This document shows, piece after piece, positions 51,631-60,026 of a stretch of DNA of 64,000 nt. A program made the position numbers and the translations under genes. The stretch lies in contig NZ_AP018437.1 in NCBI RefSeq assembly GCF_003966975.1, positions 1,116,001 to 1,180,000 on the forward strand, written 5' to 3'. This stretch comes from Pelolinea submarina (GTDB lineage Bacteria > Chloroflexota > Anaerolineae > Anaerolineales > Anaerolineaceae). Position 1 is the stretch's first letter. Every line of letters begins with the position of its first letter. Under the pieces are notes generated by a model that searched no databases, was not told where the DNA came from, and saw only the letters and a list, made by a program, of their open reading frames with translations.

Positions 51631-52986
51631 ATGACGGTATATGAAATTGATGTAGATACCCTGCTGGTGCAGGTAAAGGACTTATTGGAACACGGCGATC
51701 CTAAAAGCGCGGCTATTTTGTTGGAAGGGCTGCGGCCGGCAGATCAGGCCGGTGTTTTTGACGATCTAAATCCGGAAGAGCAGGACGCCATCCTGCCAAA
51801 GCTGAACCCTGAGGACTCGGCGGATATCCTGGAGGAGCTGGAAGAAGAGGACGCCGTGGTTGTAGCCGACCGCTTGCGGGCGGATAAATTAGCCACAATT
51901 ATGGACCACATGGAGCCGGATGAAGCGGCCGACTTGCTGGGCGATATAGAACCCGAAAAGGCGTCGCGCGTGCTGGATGCCATGTTGGATGCCACAGAGG
52001 TCGAACCCCTGTTAAAACACCAGGACCAAACTGCCGGCGGTTTGATGACCTCGGCTTCCATTGTGCTGAAAGCCGGTATGTCCGTAAAAACAGCCATCTC
52101 GTATTTACGGAAGCTGACACCGGAAGATGAAGATATCTATTACTTGTTTGTCACCGATCGCGCGGACAAATTAGTAGGTGTAGTCAACTTGCGTTCGCTG
52201 GTTACCCAACCGGCTACTGCCAAAATTTCCGACATTATGAACACGGATGTGCTTTCCGTGCAGGCCGATGCCGACCAGGAAGAAGCGGCGAAATTGATGA
52301 AGCGTTACGACTTGCTGGCACTGCCGGTAGTTGATAACAACCAACGTTTGCTGGGTGTGATCACGTATGATGATTCTTTCGACATTATGGAAGACGAAGC
52401 TACCGAAGACATCTATCGGTTGGCCGGTATTCCTGAAGAAACGCCCAGCGACCTGCCGCTGGGGGAAGCTGTAAAAAAACGTCTGCCCTGGCTGGTGGTC
52501 AATCTATTTATGGCATTAATATCCGCTTCGGTATTGAGCTTGTTTGAGTCAACCATCTCACAGATGGCTGCACTGGCGGCTTTCTTCCCGATTGTGGCCG
52601 GCGTGAGCGGCAGCGCCGGCACGCAGACATTGACGGTCACGGTGCGCAGCATCGCTTTGGGCGAGATCGAACCAAAGAATGCCATAAAGGTGATTGCCAA
52701 TCAATTCCTGCTTAGTCTGGTCAATGGTATTGCGGTTGGTTTGATCATCGCGTTAATCGCGGTGGTTTGGAAGCAATCCCTGATGCTGGGGATGATCGCC
52801 GGTATCGCAACGCTGGTCAATATCATCAGCACAGCTTTCACCGGTGTGGTCATTCCCCTGGCAATTCAAAAGTTCAAATCTGATCCGGCGCTGGCTTCTC
52901 CGATTATCGTGACCGCGCTTACAGACGCTCTGGGGTATCTGGTCTATTTAGGTCTTGCTTCCGCTTTGCTCGCCTGGTTGATCTAG
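51631..52986 (+). CDS. mgtE: MgtE magnesium transporter
   Basis: A 451-residue Mg2+ channel. The N-terminal superhelical domain (about 20-130, rich in DxLxPEE repeats), a pair of CBS domains (about 140-265) that sense Mg2+, a connecting helix, and a five-helix membrane domain (about 285-450) with PIVAGVSGSAGTQT are all present. High cytoplasmic Mg2+ closes the channel through the acidic N and CBS domains. It is encoded just after corA. The 3' end overlaps the convergent histidine kinase gene by 68 bases. Confidence 0.95.
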   Translation: MTVYEIDVDTLLVQVKDLLEHGDPKSAAILLEGLRPADQAGVFDDLNPEEQDAILPKLNPEDSADILEELEEEDAVVVADRLRADKLATIMDHMEPDEAADLLGDIEPEKASRVLDAMLDATEVEPLLKHQDQTAGGLMTSASIVLKAGMSVKTAISYLRKLTPEDEDIYYLFVTDRADKLVGVVNLRSLVTQPATAKISDIMNTDVLSVQADADQEEAAKLMKRYDLLALPVVDNNQRLLGVITYDDSFDIMEDEATEDIYRLAGIPEETPSDLPLGEAVKKRLPWLVVNLFMALISASVLSLFESTISQMAALAAFFPIVAGVSGSAGTQTLTVTVRSIALGEIEPKNAIKVIANQFLLSLVNGIAVGLIIALIAVVWKQSLMLGMIAGIATLVNIISTAFTGVVIPLAIQKFKSDPALASPIIVTALTDALGYLVYLGLASALLAWLI

Positions 52987-54652
52987 AAGAGTCCTTCTCT
53001 TTTGTTGAGGTTGGTTTGCTAGCTAGCGGAAGTCGAATAAAGAAGACCGTTTTTTCTTTATCCGGCAAGAATCCAATAATGCCGTTGTGTTTTTCCACGA
53101 TAGCTTTAGATATTGCCAATCCTAATCCGGCACCCGGATAATTTTGGGTGTTCTTTCCACGATGGAAGCGGTTGAACAAGCCTTCCCGGTCTTCATTGAG
53201 AATGCCAATACCATCGTCTTCAACCAGGATCAGGGCGGAATCGGATTCGGCATACAATTTTATATTGACGATGCCTCCGGGCGGGGTGAATTTTACAGCG
53301 TTAGCGAGCAGGTTGCCGACCGCGCGACGCAGATTCTCGTCATCGCCATTGATCAGGATCGGTTCCTGCTGCAGCTGTGAGTTGAATTCCACTTTTGCCT
53401 GTTCCGCTGCCGATGCGTAGATTTCACTGATCTCATTAAGCAGGTGGGTCAGGTCGATTTCTTTAAATTTAGTTTTTCCATTCTTGGATTCCAGTTTGGA
53501 GAGATTCAGCAGGTCCCTGGAAAGGCTGTCCAGACGGTCAATCTGCTCCAGCGAGCGGTGGATTATGGGTTTGGCTTTCTTTAAGGATGTTTCGGTTAAT
53601 GCCAGGGTTAAATCTGCCCGCAGCGAGGTCAATGGTGTGCGAATCTCGTGAGCCGCGTCCGAAACGAATTGGCGCATTGTTTCTATGCTGTGTTGGATGT
53701 GCGCGGCCATCTGGTTGAAGGTGTCTGATAATGAAGCCAGTTCGTCAGGTTTGTAAATAGGTGAACGGATCTCGAAATTGCCGTCTTTCATTTCAGAAGC
53801 GACACTTTCCAAATTTACCAGTGGTTTGGTTAGGTTACGGCTGACGATATAACCGATGATGGTGGAGATCACCACACCAATCAGACTGGCGATTCCCCAG
53901 CCGCGAACAACGTCGGTAATGATGCGCTGGCTGTATCGTGGGCTTTCCGATAACTCGACGTATCCCAGGATATTATGATCCAGATCATAAAAGGGTGCAT
54001 TTACTACTTTTGAAGAACGGTTTTTATATACTGAAGTGTCAACTTGCATGAGGATAAAGCCGAATATGTCCGGGTTTGCCTGAAAGGAATATGCGGGTGG
54101 TGGGTCATCATTGTTCGTTGGACCGTCTTCTTGGGAAGGTTCCAGGGAAAAAGAGGATGCATTCGTTGAGTTTTCAGTTCCGGGGATCTCTTCTGCAGTA
54201 GACACTTCACTGGGCATACTACTGGGATCGATGCTATGTGTTATATCAGGCGTGGATTGGGATTGTTGATTGGAGAATTGCGATCTGGGAACTGTGATAT
54301 TCCAGCTTTGCGATGGTGAACCGGAATCAGCTACGGCATAACCGGTCACATCGAGAATTCGCACTCTTGATTGGATCAAGAACGCGGTTATTCTGGCCTG
54401 GTTTTGGAATACATCCTGATAGTCCAGCAGCGAGTCCCCCAAACTGATCTCGGATTTTTGGACAATTCTCGAAATGCTGTTTGCGGTACCAAATAAGTTA
54501 TCATTCAAGTATCGGTTTTCAAGGTTGTTGTAATATTTCCATATCGTCAGGGCCATGACAATCCCGATTAATGTGGTTGTCAACAAGGACAGAATCCCAA
54601 ATGATAATGGCAGTTGTGTCTGCAGAGACCTAAATAATCTGTGTTTTTTCAT
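52919..54652 (-). CDS. Membrane sensor histidine kinase with HAMP domain
   Basis: A 577-residue sensor kinase. Membrane segments at residues 17-40 and 251-270 enclose an extracytoplasmic domain with a low-complexity Ser/Pro/Glu stretch (about 110-190). A HAMP domain follows (271-323), then the HisKA domain with His335 in SDAAHEIRTPLTSL, and an HATPase domain with NLLANAVKFT, EDDGIGI and GAGLGLAIS. The C-terminal tail of about 35 residues is basic and Ser-rich. It pairs with the response regulator encoded upstream. The signal is unknown. Its 3' end overlaps mgtE. Confidence 0.93.
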   Translation of the reverse strand: MKKHRLFRSLQTQLPLSFGILSLLTTTLIGIVMALTIWKYYNNLENRYLNDNLFGTANSISRIVQKSEISLGDSLLDYQDVFQNQARITAFLIQSRVRILDVTGYAVADSGSPSQSWNITVPRSQFSNQQSQSTPDITHSIDPSSMPSEVSTAEEIPGTENSTNASSFSLEPSQEDGPTNNDDPPPAYSFQANPDIFGFILMQVDTSVYKNRSSKVVNAPFYDLDHNILGYVELSESPRYSQRIITDVVRGWGIASLIGVVISTIIGYIVSRNLTKPLVNLESVASEMKDGNFEIRSPIYKPDELASLSDTFNQMAAHIQHSIETMRQFVSDAAHEIRTPLTSLRADLTLALTETSLKKAKPIIHRSLEQIDRLDSLSRDLLNLSKLESKNGKTKFKEIDLTHLLNEISEIYASAAEQAKVEFNSQLQQEPILINGDDENLRRAVGNLLANAVKFTPPGGIVNIKLYAESDSALILVEDDGIGILNEDREGLFNRFHRGKNTQNYPGAGLGLAISKAIVEKHNGIIGFLPDKEKTVFFIRLPLASKPTSTKEKDSSRSTRRAKRKQDLNRPDTPERL

Positions 54653-54897
54653 AAGTATCTTTAGTTTATTTTAATGCAATTAGCGGCGGCACTGATTGGA
54701 CTTCCAAAACGGATTAAAAGCTAATAGGCAGATAATGATGGATGAAAAAACGTTGATGAAAACCGATATATACTGTGGAAATGATGGAGCTTTTCCCTCT
54801 ACTAACCATCTTCCGGGCCGGTTTATTAAATAATCGACTGTAAACTTAAACGATCGATGTTTTATTCCACAGTGTGGTGAATTACTGTCTCTTAATG

Positions 54898-55617
54898 TTA
54901 GTCGGGGTTAGCCGATAGACGGTAACCGATGCCGGGTACAGTCAAGATTAGTTTGGGATGGGCGGGATCGTACTCGAGTTTTTCGCGTAAGCGCCGAATA
55001 TAGACCGTGATGGTTTGGCTGTCATTAATCTCCTCGGTCTCGTACCCGCGAATGCTGCTGACCAGTTGTGAGCGGCTGAGTACCTGGCCAGGGTGTTTGG
55101 CCATATGCACAAACAAACGGTATTCAGTAGGGGTCAGGCTGATTACGTTTTCATTGCGAGTTACCGTGGCCCGTAAAATATCAATGGTCAGGTCGCCAAT
55201 GAAAATCAATTTGGATTCGGTGGAAGAAAATTCGCCGTACGCACGGCGCAGTAAAGCACGGATGCGGGCATTCAACTCGTTGGGGTTGTAGGGTTTGGTC
55301 ATGTAATCATCCGCACCGATTTCCAGGCCCAGAACTTTGTCAATGGCTTCATCGCGAACGGTTAAGATCAGGATGGGTTGGTGCAAACCGGACTGGCGAA
55401 TCTGCCGGCAGAAGTCGAAACCGGAACCGTCTGGCAGACGAATATCCAGGATGATTAAATGCGGCTGCGTTTTTTGCGCGGCTTCAATTCCTTTTATGCC
55501 TGAATTGCAGATTTGGATGGAATAACCTTCCCGCACCAGGCCGTCGTTCAGGCTGCGAGCTACGGCTGCGTCATCTTCAATGATTAAAATACGAGGATTT
55601 TGAATTTGTAAAGTCAT
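54898..55617 (-). CDS. OmpR/PhoB-family response regulator
   Basis: A 239-residue regulator: receiver domain (1-125) with the acidic pair in IIEDDAAVA, phospho-acceptor Asp58 in ILDIRLPDGSG, and the conserved Lys in MTKPYNP; then a winged-helix DNA-binding domain (about 135-235) with LTPTEYRLF and VYIRRLREKL. It is phosphorylated by the kinase encoded 245 bases downstream on the same strand. That gap holds no gene I recognise and may contain a second promoter for the kinase. Confidence 0.95.
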   Translation of the reverse strand: MTLQIQNPRILIIEDDAAVARSLNDGLVREGYSIQICNSGIKGIEAAQKTQPHLIILDIRLPDGSGFDFCRQIRQSGLHQPILILTVRDEAIDKVLGLEIGADDYMTKPYNPNELNARIRALLRRAYGEFSSTESKLIFIGDLTIDILRATVTRNENVISLTPTEYRLFVHMAKHPGQVLSRSQLVSSIRGYETEEINDSQTITVYIRRLREKLEYDPAHPKLILTVPGIGYRLSANPD

Positions 55618-55934
55618 TTCTTTATTCCCGGCTTTCTTTGGTTGAAAACATTATATCTACCAAAATGTAAATCTATATTTCAACCTTTGATTAATAAATT
55701 AATTATCTGTTAATCCCCTCCGGTAAACAAAACAGACGTTGATCGTGCAACAATAACGGAAATTATTCTCCTACAAATTAATTGTTTTCATTCTAAACCG
55801 AAAATGACATTAAATTGATTTCAGTATGTAAACAACTTGTAAAATATATTAATGAGATTTGGCAGGAAGGGCCGGATTTTAGAATAGAAAGGTTATAAAA
55901 AAAGCCTCCCGATTATTGCGGGAGGCTTTTTCCA
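55618..55934. other. AT-rich intergenic region
   Basis: About 317 bases upstream of the response regulator. It is AT-rich and probably contains that gene's promoter. Apart from the bidirectional terminator at 55897-55931, I see nothing that can be assigned. Confidence 0.5.
55897..55931 (-). terminator. Terminator of the tetrulose-phosphate operon
   Basis: An 8-bp GC-rich stem (55904-55911 with 55919-55926) flanked by seven A on one side and five T on the other, so it works in both directions. On the minus strand it lies just after the tpiA-like gene. Confidence 0.9.
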
Positions 55935-56723
55935 TTATTCAACCGGTAATTCACTGGTTACAAAATCTTCCACCATGGAGATGATGTTGATGAACCCATC
56001 TACATTCCAGGCAGCCCGTCCAATGAATAAGCCATCGATATGTTCTTGGCTAATCAGGGGCAGGGCGTTCTGCGGATTGACACTGCCGCCGTACAGCACG
56101 GGAATATCGGCTGCCTGTTTACCGAAGATTTCCGTCAGGACTTTTTTGATATGCGCGTGCACCTGGTCGGCGTATTCGGGCGAAGCGGGGGAACCGGATT
56201 CGCCAATGGCCCACACCGGTTCGTAAGCTACCAGAATATTCTCCGCCTGCGTTGGACTGACCTGATGGAAAGCGATTTTTAGCTGGCTGGTCAATTTCTC
56301 GATAGTCAGGCCCATTTCTTTATCCTGGGCGGTTTCACCAATGCAAACAAGCGGACGCAGGCCGTTTTGCAATACAGCTTTGACCTTGGCGTTGACCATC
56401 ATATCTGTCTCGGCAAACATGGCGCGCCTTTCGGAATGGCCGATCTCGACCATGCTGGCCCCGGCGTCTTTGATCATCAGTGGGGAAATTTCGCCGGTGG
56501 CCGCGCCGCGGTCGAGCCAATGCACATTCTGTGAGGCTACTGTGATTTGGGAATCTTTCAACTTCTCGGTGACAGCGTATAGAACCGTGAAAGGTACGCA
56601 GATAAAAATGTTGCTGCTGGGATGCCGCTGGTTGCAGTAATCCTTGATTTTGTCGGTGTAAAGCATGGCATCACTCATCAAGTGATTCATCTTCCAGCCG
56701 GTTCCAATCCATAAATTCTTCAT
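55935..56723 (-). CDS. Triosephosphate-isomerase-like protein, probable L-erythrulose-1-phosphate isomerase
   Basis: A 262-residue TIM-barrel isomerase. The catalytic His is in EIGHSERR, the catalytic Glu in AYEPVWAIG, and a phosphate loop in YGGSVNPQN. The N-terminus reads GTGWKMN where classical TpiA has GNWKMN; the GTxWKMN form is, as I recall, characteristic of the EryH/TpiA2 enzymes that isomerise L-erythrulose-1-phosphate. It is in one leftward operon with rpiB-like, dhaL and dhaK genes, the set expected for tetrulose-phosphate catabolism. A plain TpiA function cannot be excluded. Confidence 0.8.
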   Translation of the reverse strand: MKNLWIGTGWKMNHLMSDAMLYTDKIKDYCNQRHPSSNIFICVPFTVLYAVTEKLKDSQITVASQNVHWLDRGAATGEISPLMIKDAGASMVEIGHSERRAMFAETDMMVNAKVKAVLQNGLRPLVCIGETAQDKEMGLTIEKLTSQLKIAFHQVSPTQAENILVAYEPVWAIGESGSPASPEYADQVHAHIKKVLTEIFGKQAADIPVLYGGSVNPQNALPLISQEHIDGLFIGRAAWNVDGFINIISMVEDFVTSELPVE

Positions 56724-56775
56724 TAAGACACCTATCTAACCAATAAAATTTGTTGTTGCGGTCGAGATTGAAAGT

Positions 56776-57237
56776 TTATTTCCGATAAGTCTCGTCAATG
56801 GCGTTGATCTTGTCCACTTTGCGAGTCGAACGTCCGCCGGCAAATTCACATTTCAACCAAATGCCTACCAGATATTTAGCCGTCTCCGGGCCCATGGTCA
56901 AAGAGCCCAATGTCATGATCTGCGCGTTATTGCTCTTGCGGGCACGTTCGGCAGAATAAGGATCGCAGACCTGCGCGGCGCGAATACCGGGGAATTTATT
57001 GGCGGCGATAGCCATACCGATACCCGTCCCGCAAATCAAAATACCGCGGTCGCATTCACCGCTCATGATGGATTTAGCTACCCGTTCGGCAATATCGGGG
57101 TAGTCTATGTTCTCATTTTCTTCGACCCCGCAGTCTTTGACGAGTTCTATTTCCACGTCGCTTTGTTCTTCCAAAAAAGCTTTGATGATTTCTTTCAGTT
57201 TATAGGCCAGCTCGTCGCAGCCAATCGCAATCTTCAT
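56776..57237 (-). CDS. RpiB/LacAB-family sugar-phosphate isomerase, possibly erythrose-4-phosphate isomerase
   Basis: A 153-residue isomerase with the RpiB active-site motif ILICGTGIGMAIAANK, in which the Cys is the catalytic base, and later landmarks CDPYSAERARKSNNAQ and LTMGP. RpiB interconverts ribose- and ribulose-5-phosphate; the related EryI works on erythrulose- and erythrose-4-phosphate. Its place next to the TpiA-like isomerase and DhaKL makes the second role attractive. The protein acts in the cytoplasm. Confidence 0.85.
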   Translation of the reverse strand: MKIAIGCDELAYKLKEIIKAFLEEQSDVEIELVKDCGVEENENIDYPDIAERVAKSIMSGECDRGILICGTGIGMAIAANKFPGIRAAQVCDPYSAERARKSNNAQIMTLGSLTMGPETAKYLVGIWLKCEFAGGRSTRKVDKINAIDETYRK

Positions 57238-57279
57238 AGTCTTCTCCTTACCAATAAATATGTATTTGGAAACATCTCA

Positions 57280-57918
57280 CTAAAGTGAGGAAATGTACTC
57301 TTTCAATGCTTCAAAGATGAGCGTGATGGAAATAGCGCCGGGATCGGCGTGTCCCAGGGTGCGCTCACCCAGCGTTTTTGCTTTGCCGATTTTCGCTGTG
57401 AAGGTTTTGGTCTTTTCCATGCCCTCATGGGAAGCCGCAGCTACCAATCCGGCTAATTCTTCCAGCGAGCTGCCGCTGTACTGGTTGGCAGCGTCCACTG
57501 CCGGTTCCAGGGCATCCACCATGGTCTTATCGCCGATGCTGGCATTGCCGCGTTTTTTAACCATGGCCAAACCAGCTTCCAGCGCTTTCTGGTAGCCCGC
57601 GGCGTTTAAAATTTCCGCACCTTGCAGTGCTTTGCCGGCGCCCATGAAAAACGAACCGAAGATGGCGCCGGAAGCGCCGCCAATGGAAGCCAGCAGGCTG
57701 GTACCGGTGTTGAAAAAGACATCTTCCACGTTATTCAAAGTCTTGGCTTCCAGCATGTTATTTACGGCTTCGAAGCCGCGCGCCATACCGATGCCGTGGT
57801 CGCCGTCGCCAATGGCCTGATCGGCTTGCGTCAGCATGTCCTTGCTGTCCACCATGCGGTTGGCGATGAAGTGAAAGGCGTCTTTCACCTGGGAGAGAGA
57901 TATTGAATCGATGGTCAT
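57280..57918 (-). CDS. dhaL: Dihydroxyacetone kinase-like L subunit
   Basis: A 212-residue protein with the DhaL nucleotide-binding motif around residues 33-44 (ADQAIGDGDHGIG), whose Asp residues bind Mg-ADP, and a later GKAKTLGERTLGHADPGA region. It provides the nucleotide site for phosphorylating the ketose bound by DhaK. No DhaM phosphotransfer gene is nearby, so the phosphate donor (ATP, or PTS through DhaM) is open. It starts 6 bases after dhaK stops. Confidence 0.92.
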   Translation of the reverse strand: MTIDSISLSQVKDAFHFIANRMVDSKDMLTQADQAIGDGDHGIGMARGFEAVNNMLEAKTLNNVEDVFFNTGTSLLASIGGASGAIFGSFFMGAGKALQGAEILNAAGYQKALEAGLAMVKKRGNASIGDKTMVDALEPAVDAANQYSGSSLEELAGLVAAASHEGMEKTKTFTAKIGKAKTLGERTLGHADPGAISITLIFEALKEYISSL

Positions 57919-57924
57919 TATGGT

Positions 57925-58923
57925 CTACCTTTTGGTGAAGGCGAAAGATTCCGCCGGCATGTCGTAGTATTTTTTCAATTCATCATCCAGCTTCAACAGT
58001 GAAATGGAAAAACCGGCCATTTCCTGTGATGTGCAGTAAGAGCCCATCATGGTATCGTGCACGTTAATCTTGGCTTCTGCCAGAATTTCACGTACCTTGC
58101 GGTTGACGATCAGCAGCTCCATCATGGTGGTGGCGCCCAGGTTGTTGATCAGCAGGCAGACTTCGTCCCCGGCTTTAAAGGGCAGATCTTTGAGGATCAG
58201 ATCGGTCATGCGGCTGACCAGTTCGTCCGCAGGCATCAGCTTTTCGCGTGATACACCGGCTTCGCCGTGCAGGCCCATGCCGATCTCGATCTCGCCCTCG
58301 CCAATCTCAAAGGTGGGTTGGCCGGTTTCGGGGATGGACCCGGGGGAAATGGCGACGCCCATGGAGCGCGTGAAATCGCGCGCCTTGGCGGTTACGCGGA
58401 AAACCTCATCCAGCGAATCCAGCTCCGCAGCGGCGGCGCCGGCTACTTTGATGACAAACAGATCGCCCGCGATACCGCGGCGGTCGTCGATCCGTTCAAG
58501 CGGAGCGGAGGCGACGTCGTCGTAGATTCGCACGGTTTTAGTGGAAATGCCTTCCAGTTCGGCTAATTCTGCCGCAATGTCAAAGTTCATATTATCGCCG
58601 GCGTAATTACCGTATAGATAGAGGACGCCTTTGCCGTGGTCGAGCGCTTTGGTAGCGGCCAAAATCTGGTCGGGAGCGGGCGCGGCAAAAACGTTGCCGC
58701 TGACGGCACCGTCTGCCAGATGATCGCCAACGAACCCGGCGAAAAGCGGCTCATGACCGCTGCCGCCGCCCACCAACAGGCCTACTTTACCGGCGGGGAT
58801 GGAGGGACGTACAACCGCGTTGGCATCTTCAACCTTTACTATTTTGCCGTGGTTGGCCAACAGCAGACCTTCCATGGTTTCTTTCACAACATCTTTGGGA
58901 TTATTGATTATCTTTTTGACCAT
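57925..58923 (-). CDS. dhaK: Dihydroxyacetone kinase-like K subunit
   Basis: A 332-residue substrate-binding subunit. The N-terminal lobe contains GGGSGHEPLFAGFVG with His57, equivalent to the substrate-contacting His of E. coli DhaK, and the later MGLHGEAG holds the His that binds the ketone covalently. Kinases of this family also accept erythrulose (LerK/DerK), and the isomerases in this operon suggest that here. The ATG at 58923 is preferred over 58929 because AGAGGT then lies at normal distance. Confidence 0.92.
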   Translation of the reverse strand: MVKKIINNPKDVVKETMEGLLLANHGKIVKVEDANAVVRPSIPAGKVGLLVGGGSGHEPLFAGFVGDHLADGAVSGNVFAAPAPDQILAATKALDHGKGVLYLYGNYAGDNMNFDIAAELAELEGISTKTVRIYDDVASAPLERIDDRRGIAGDLFVIKVAGAAAAELDSLDEVFRVTAKARDFTRSMGVAISPGSIPETGQPTFEIGEGEIEIGMGLHGEAGVSREKLMPADELVSRMTDLILKDLPFKAGDEVCLLINNLGATTMMELLIVNRKVREILAEAKINVHDTMMGSYCTSQEMAGFSISLLKLDDELKKYYDMPAESFAFTKR

Positions 58924-58970
58924 TGGCATTTACCTCTATTATTATTAATATTTTTAATGCATGAATTAAA

Positions 58971-59777
58971 TCATGCAATTATCACTTTGGGGCCCCGTTC
59001 CTCGATTTGTTCTACCAGATCTTTGGATACGCCTGAATCAGTCACCAGAATATCAATGGCGTCAATCGGCGCGACCGGCATCAGACAGATACGGTTAAAC
59101 TTGGAGTGGTCGCTGACAATGATCAGCTGTTCGCTGACTTCTATCATTTTTCGTTTAACAGAGGAAACAGCCGGAACGGAGGGGTTGGCGGCAGTCAGCC
59201 CTTTCTCCAGGGAGATTCCGTCAATACCGATGATGGTCTTTTGTGGATGGAATTGGGTGACAAATTCATCTGTCATATAGCCCACAAAGACACCGTGGTC
59301 TTTTTGGGCTAATCCGCCCAAGGCGTAGAAATTAATGTTGGGATTATAAAGAAATTCGGGGATGAGAATGATTGAATTGGTAATGATGGTCAGGTTTTTT
59401 TTATCCGCTAGATATTTGGCAACAGCTTTGGTGGTGCTGCCGCCATCCATCATAATCGTATCGCCGTCCTCAACCAGTGAAGCGGTTTTTCGTCCAATCG
59501 CTTCTTTTTCCAGTTGAAAATGGGTCATACGCTCGTTAATGCTATCCAGATTGATGACAATATCATTGTTGGGAATTTCATCGCGCAGGATAGCGCCCCC
59601 GTGGGTGCGCTGGATCAGGTTGCGGGTTTCCAGTTCAGCCAGGTCCAAACGGACGCTGGATTCGCTGATATTGAACTCCTCAGCCAGATCAACGACAAAG
59701 ACTTTTTGTCTTTCCTGGATAGCGTGGTAGATCATAGCCAGGCGTTCTTCTCTAAATATTTTTTTCGGTTCACTCAT
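58971..59777 (-). CDS. DeoR/GlpR family regulator of the tetrulose/PTS loci
   Basis: A 268-residue repressor with an N-terminal winged helix (about 8-60: NISESSVRLDLAELETRNL, then IQRTHGGAI) and a DeoR sensor domain with MMDGGSTTKAVAKYL and VTDSGVSKDLVEQ. It is the first gene of the leftward operon and lies next to the divergent promoter region with a long dyad, its probable operator. The ATG at 59777 follows AAGGAT; an in-frame TTG two codons earlier is unlikely. Confidence 0.92.
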   Translation of the reverse strand: MSEPKKIFREERLAMIYHAIQERQKVFVVDLAEEFNISESSVRLDLAELETRNLIQRTHGGAILRDEIPNNDIVINLDSINERMTHFQLEKEAIGRKTASLVEDGDTIMMDGGSTTKAVAKYLADKKNLTIITNSIILIPEFLYNPNINFYALGGLAQKDHGVFVGYMTDEFVTQFHPQKTIIGIDGISLEKGLTAANPSVPAVSSVKRKMIEVSEQLIIVSDHSKFNRICLMPVAPIDAIDILVTDSGVSKDLVEQIEERGPKVIIA

Positions 59778-59913
59778 ATTCAAAATCCTTGTCGGGGACT
59801 GCGTTTAATTTATTGTATTTGATAATTATAAATACATCCGGATTGATTGCAGTACCCCAAAATACCAATAAAAGATGTTAAATGAAACAAAACGACAGTA
59901 GATTGATGCTTGA

Positions 59914-59943
59914 ATTATACCATATAACAGGTAATGAGAACAA
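59914..59943 (-). promoter_or_regulatory. Possible promoter of the leftward deoR-dhaK operon
   Basis: On the minus strand a perfect TATAAT (59919-59914) lies 18 bases downstream of TTGTTC (59943-59938). The -35 box is weak. The promoter overlaps the left arm of the long dyad, so the same repressor could control both directions. Confidence 0.45.
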
Positions 59944-59990
59944 TAAAGTGCTTATATATTGACAAATGTTCTCATTTGCTGTAATATGGT
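59919..59990. promoter_or_regulatory. Long dyad operator between divergent operons
   Basis: Arms of 24 bases (59919-59942 and 59967-59990) match in inverted orientation at 21 positions, separated by 24 bases. The best-conserved blocks are ACCATAT at the outer ends and AATGAGAACA at the inner ends. The dyad spans the -35 and -10 boxes of the rightward promoter and overlaps the leftward one, the place expected for a repressor such as the adjacent DeoR-type protein. Confidence 0.75.
59959..59987 (+). promoter_or_regulatory. Sigma70 promoter of the aldolase-PTS operon
   Basis: A perfect -35 box TTGACA (59959-59964), a 17-base spacer and a -10 box TAATAT (59982-59987). It lies 40 bases upstream of the aldolase start and inside the dyad. 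Confidence 0.85.
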
Positions 59991-60026
59991 ATTAGCTTAA
60001 CTAAAATATTCAAGGAGATCACTTTA

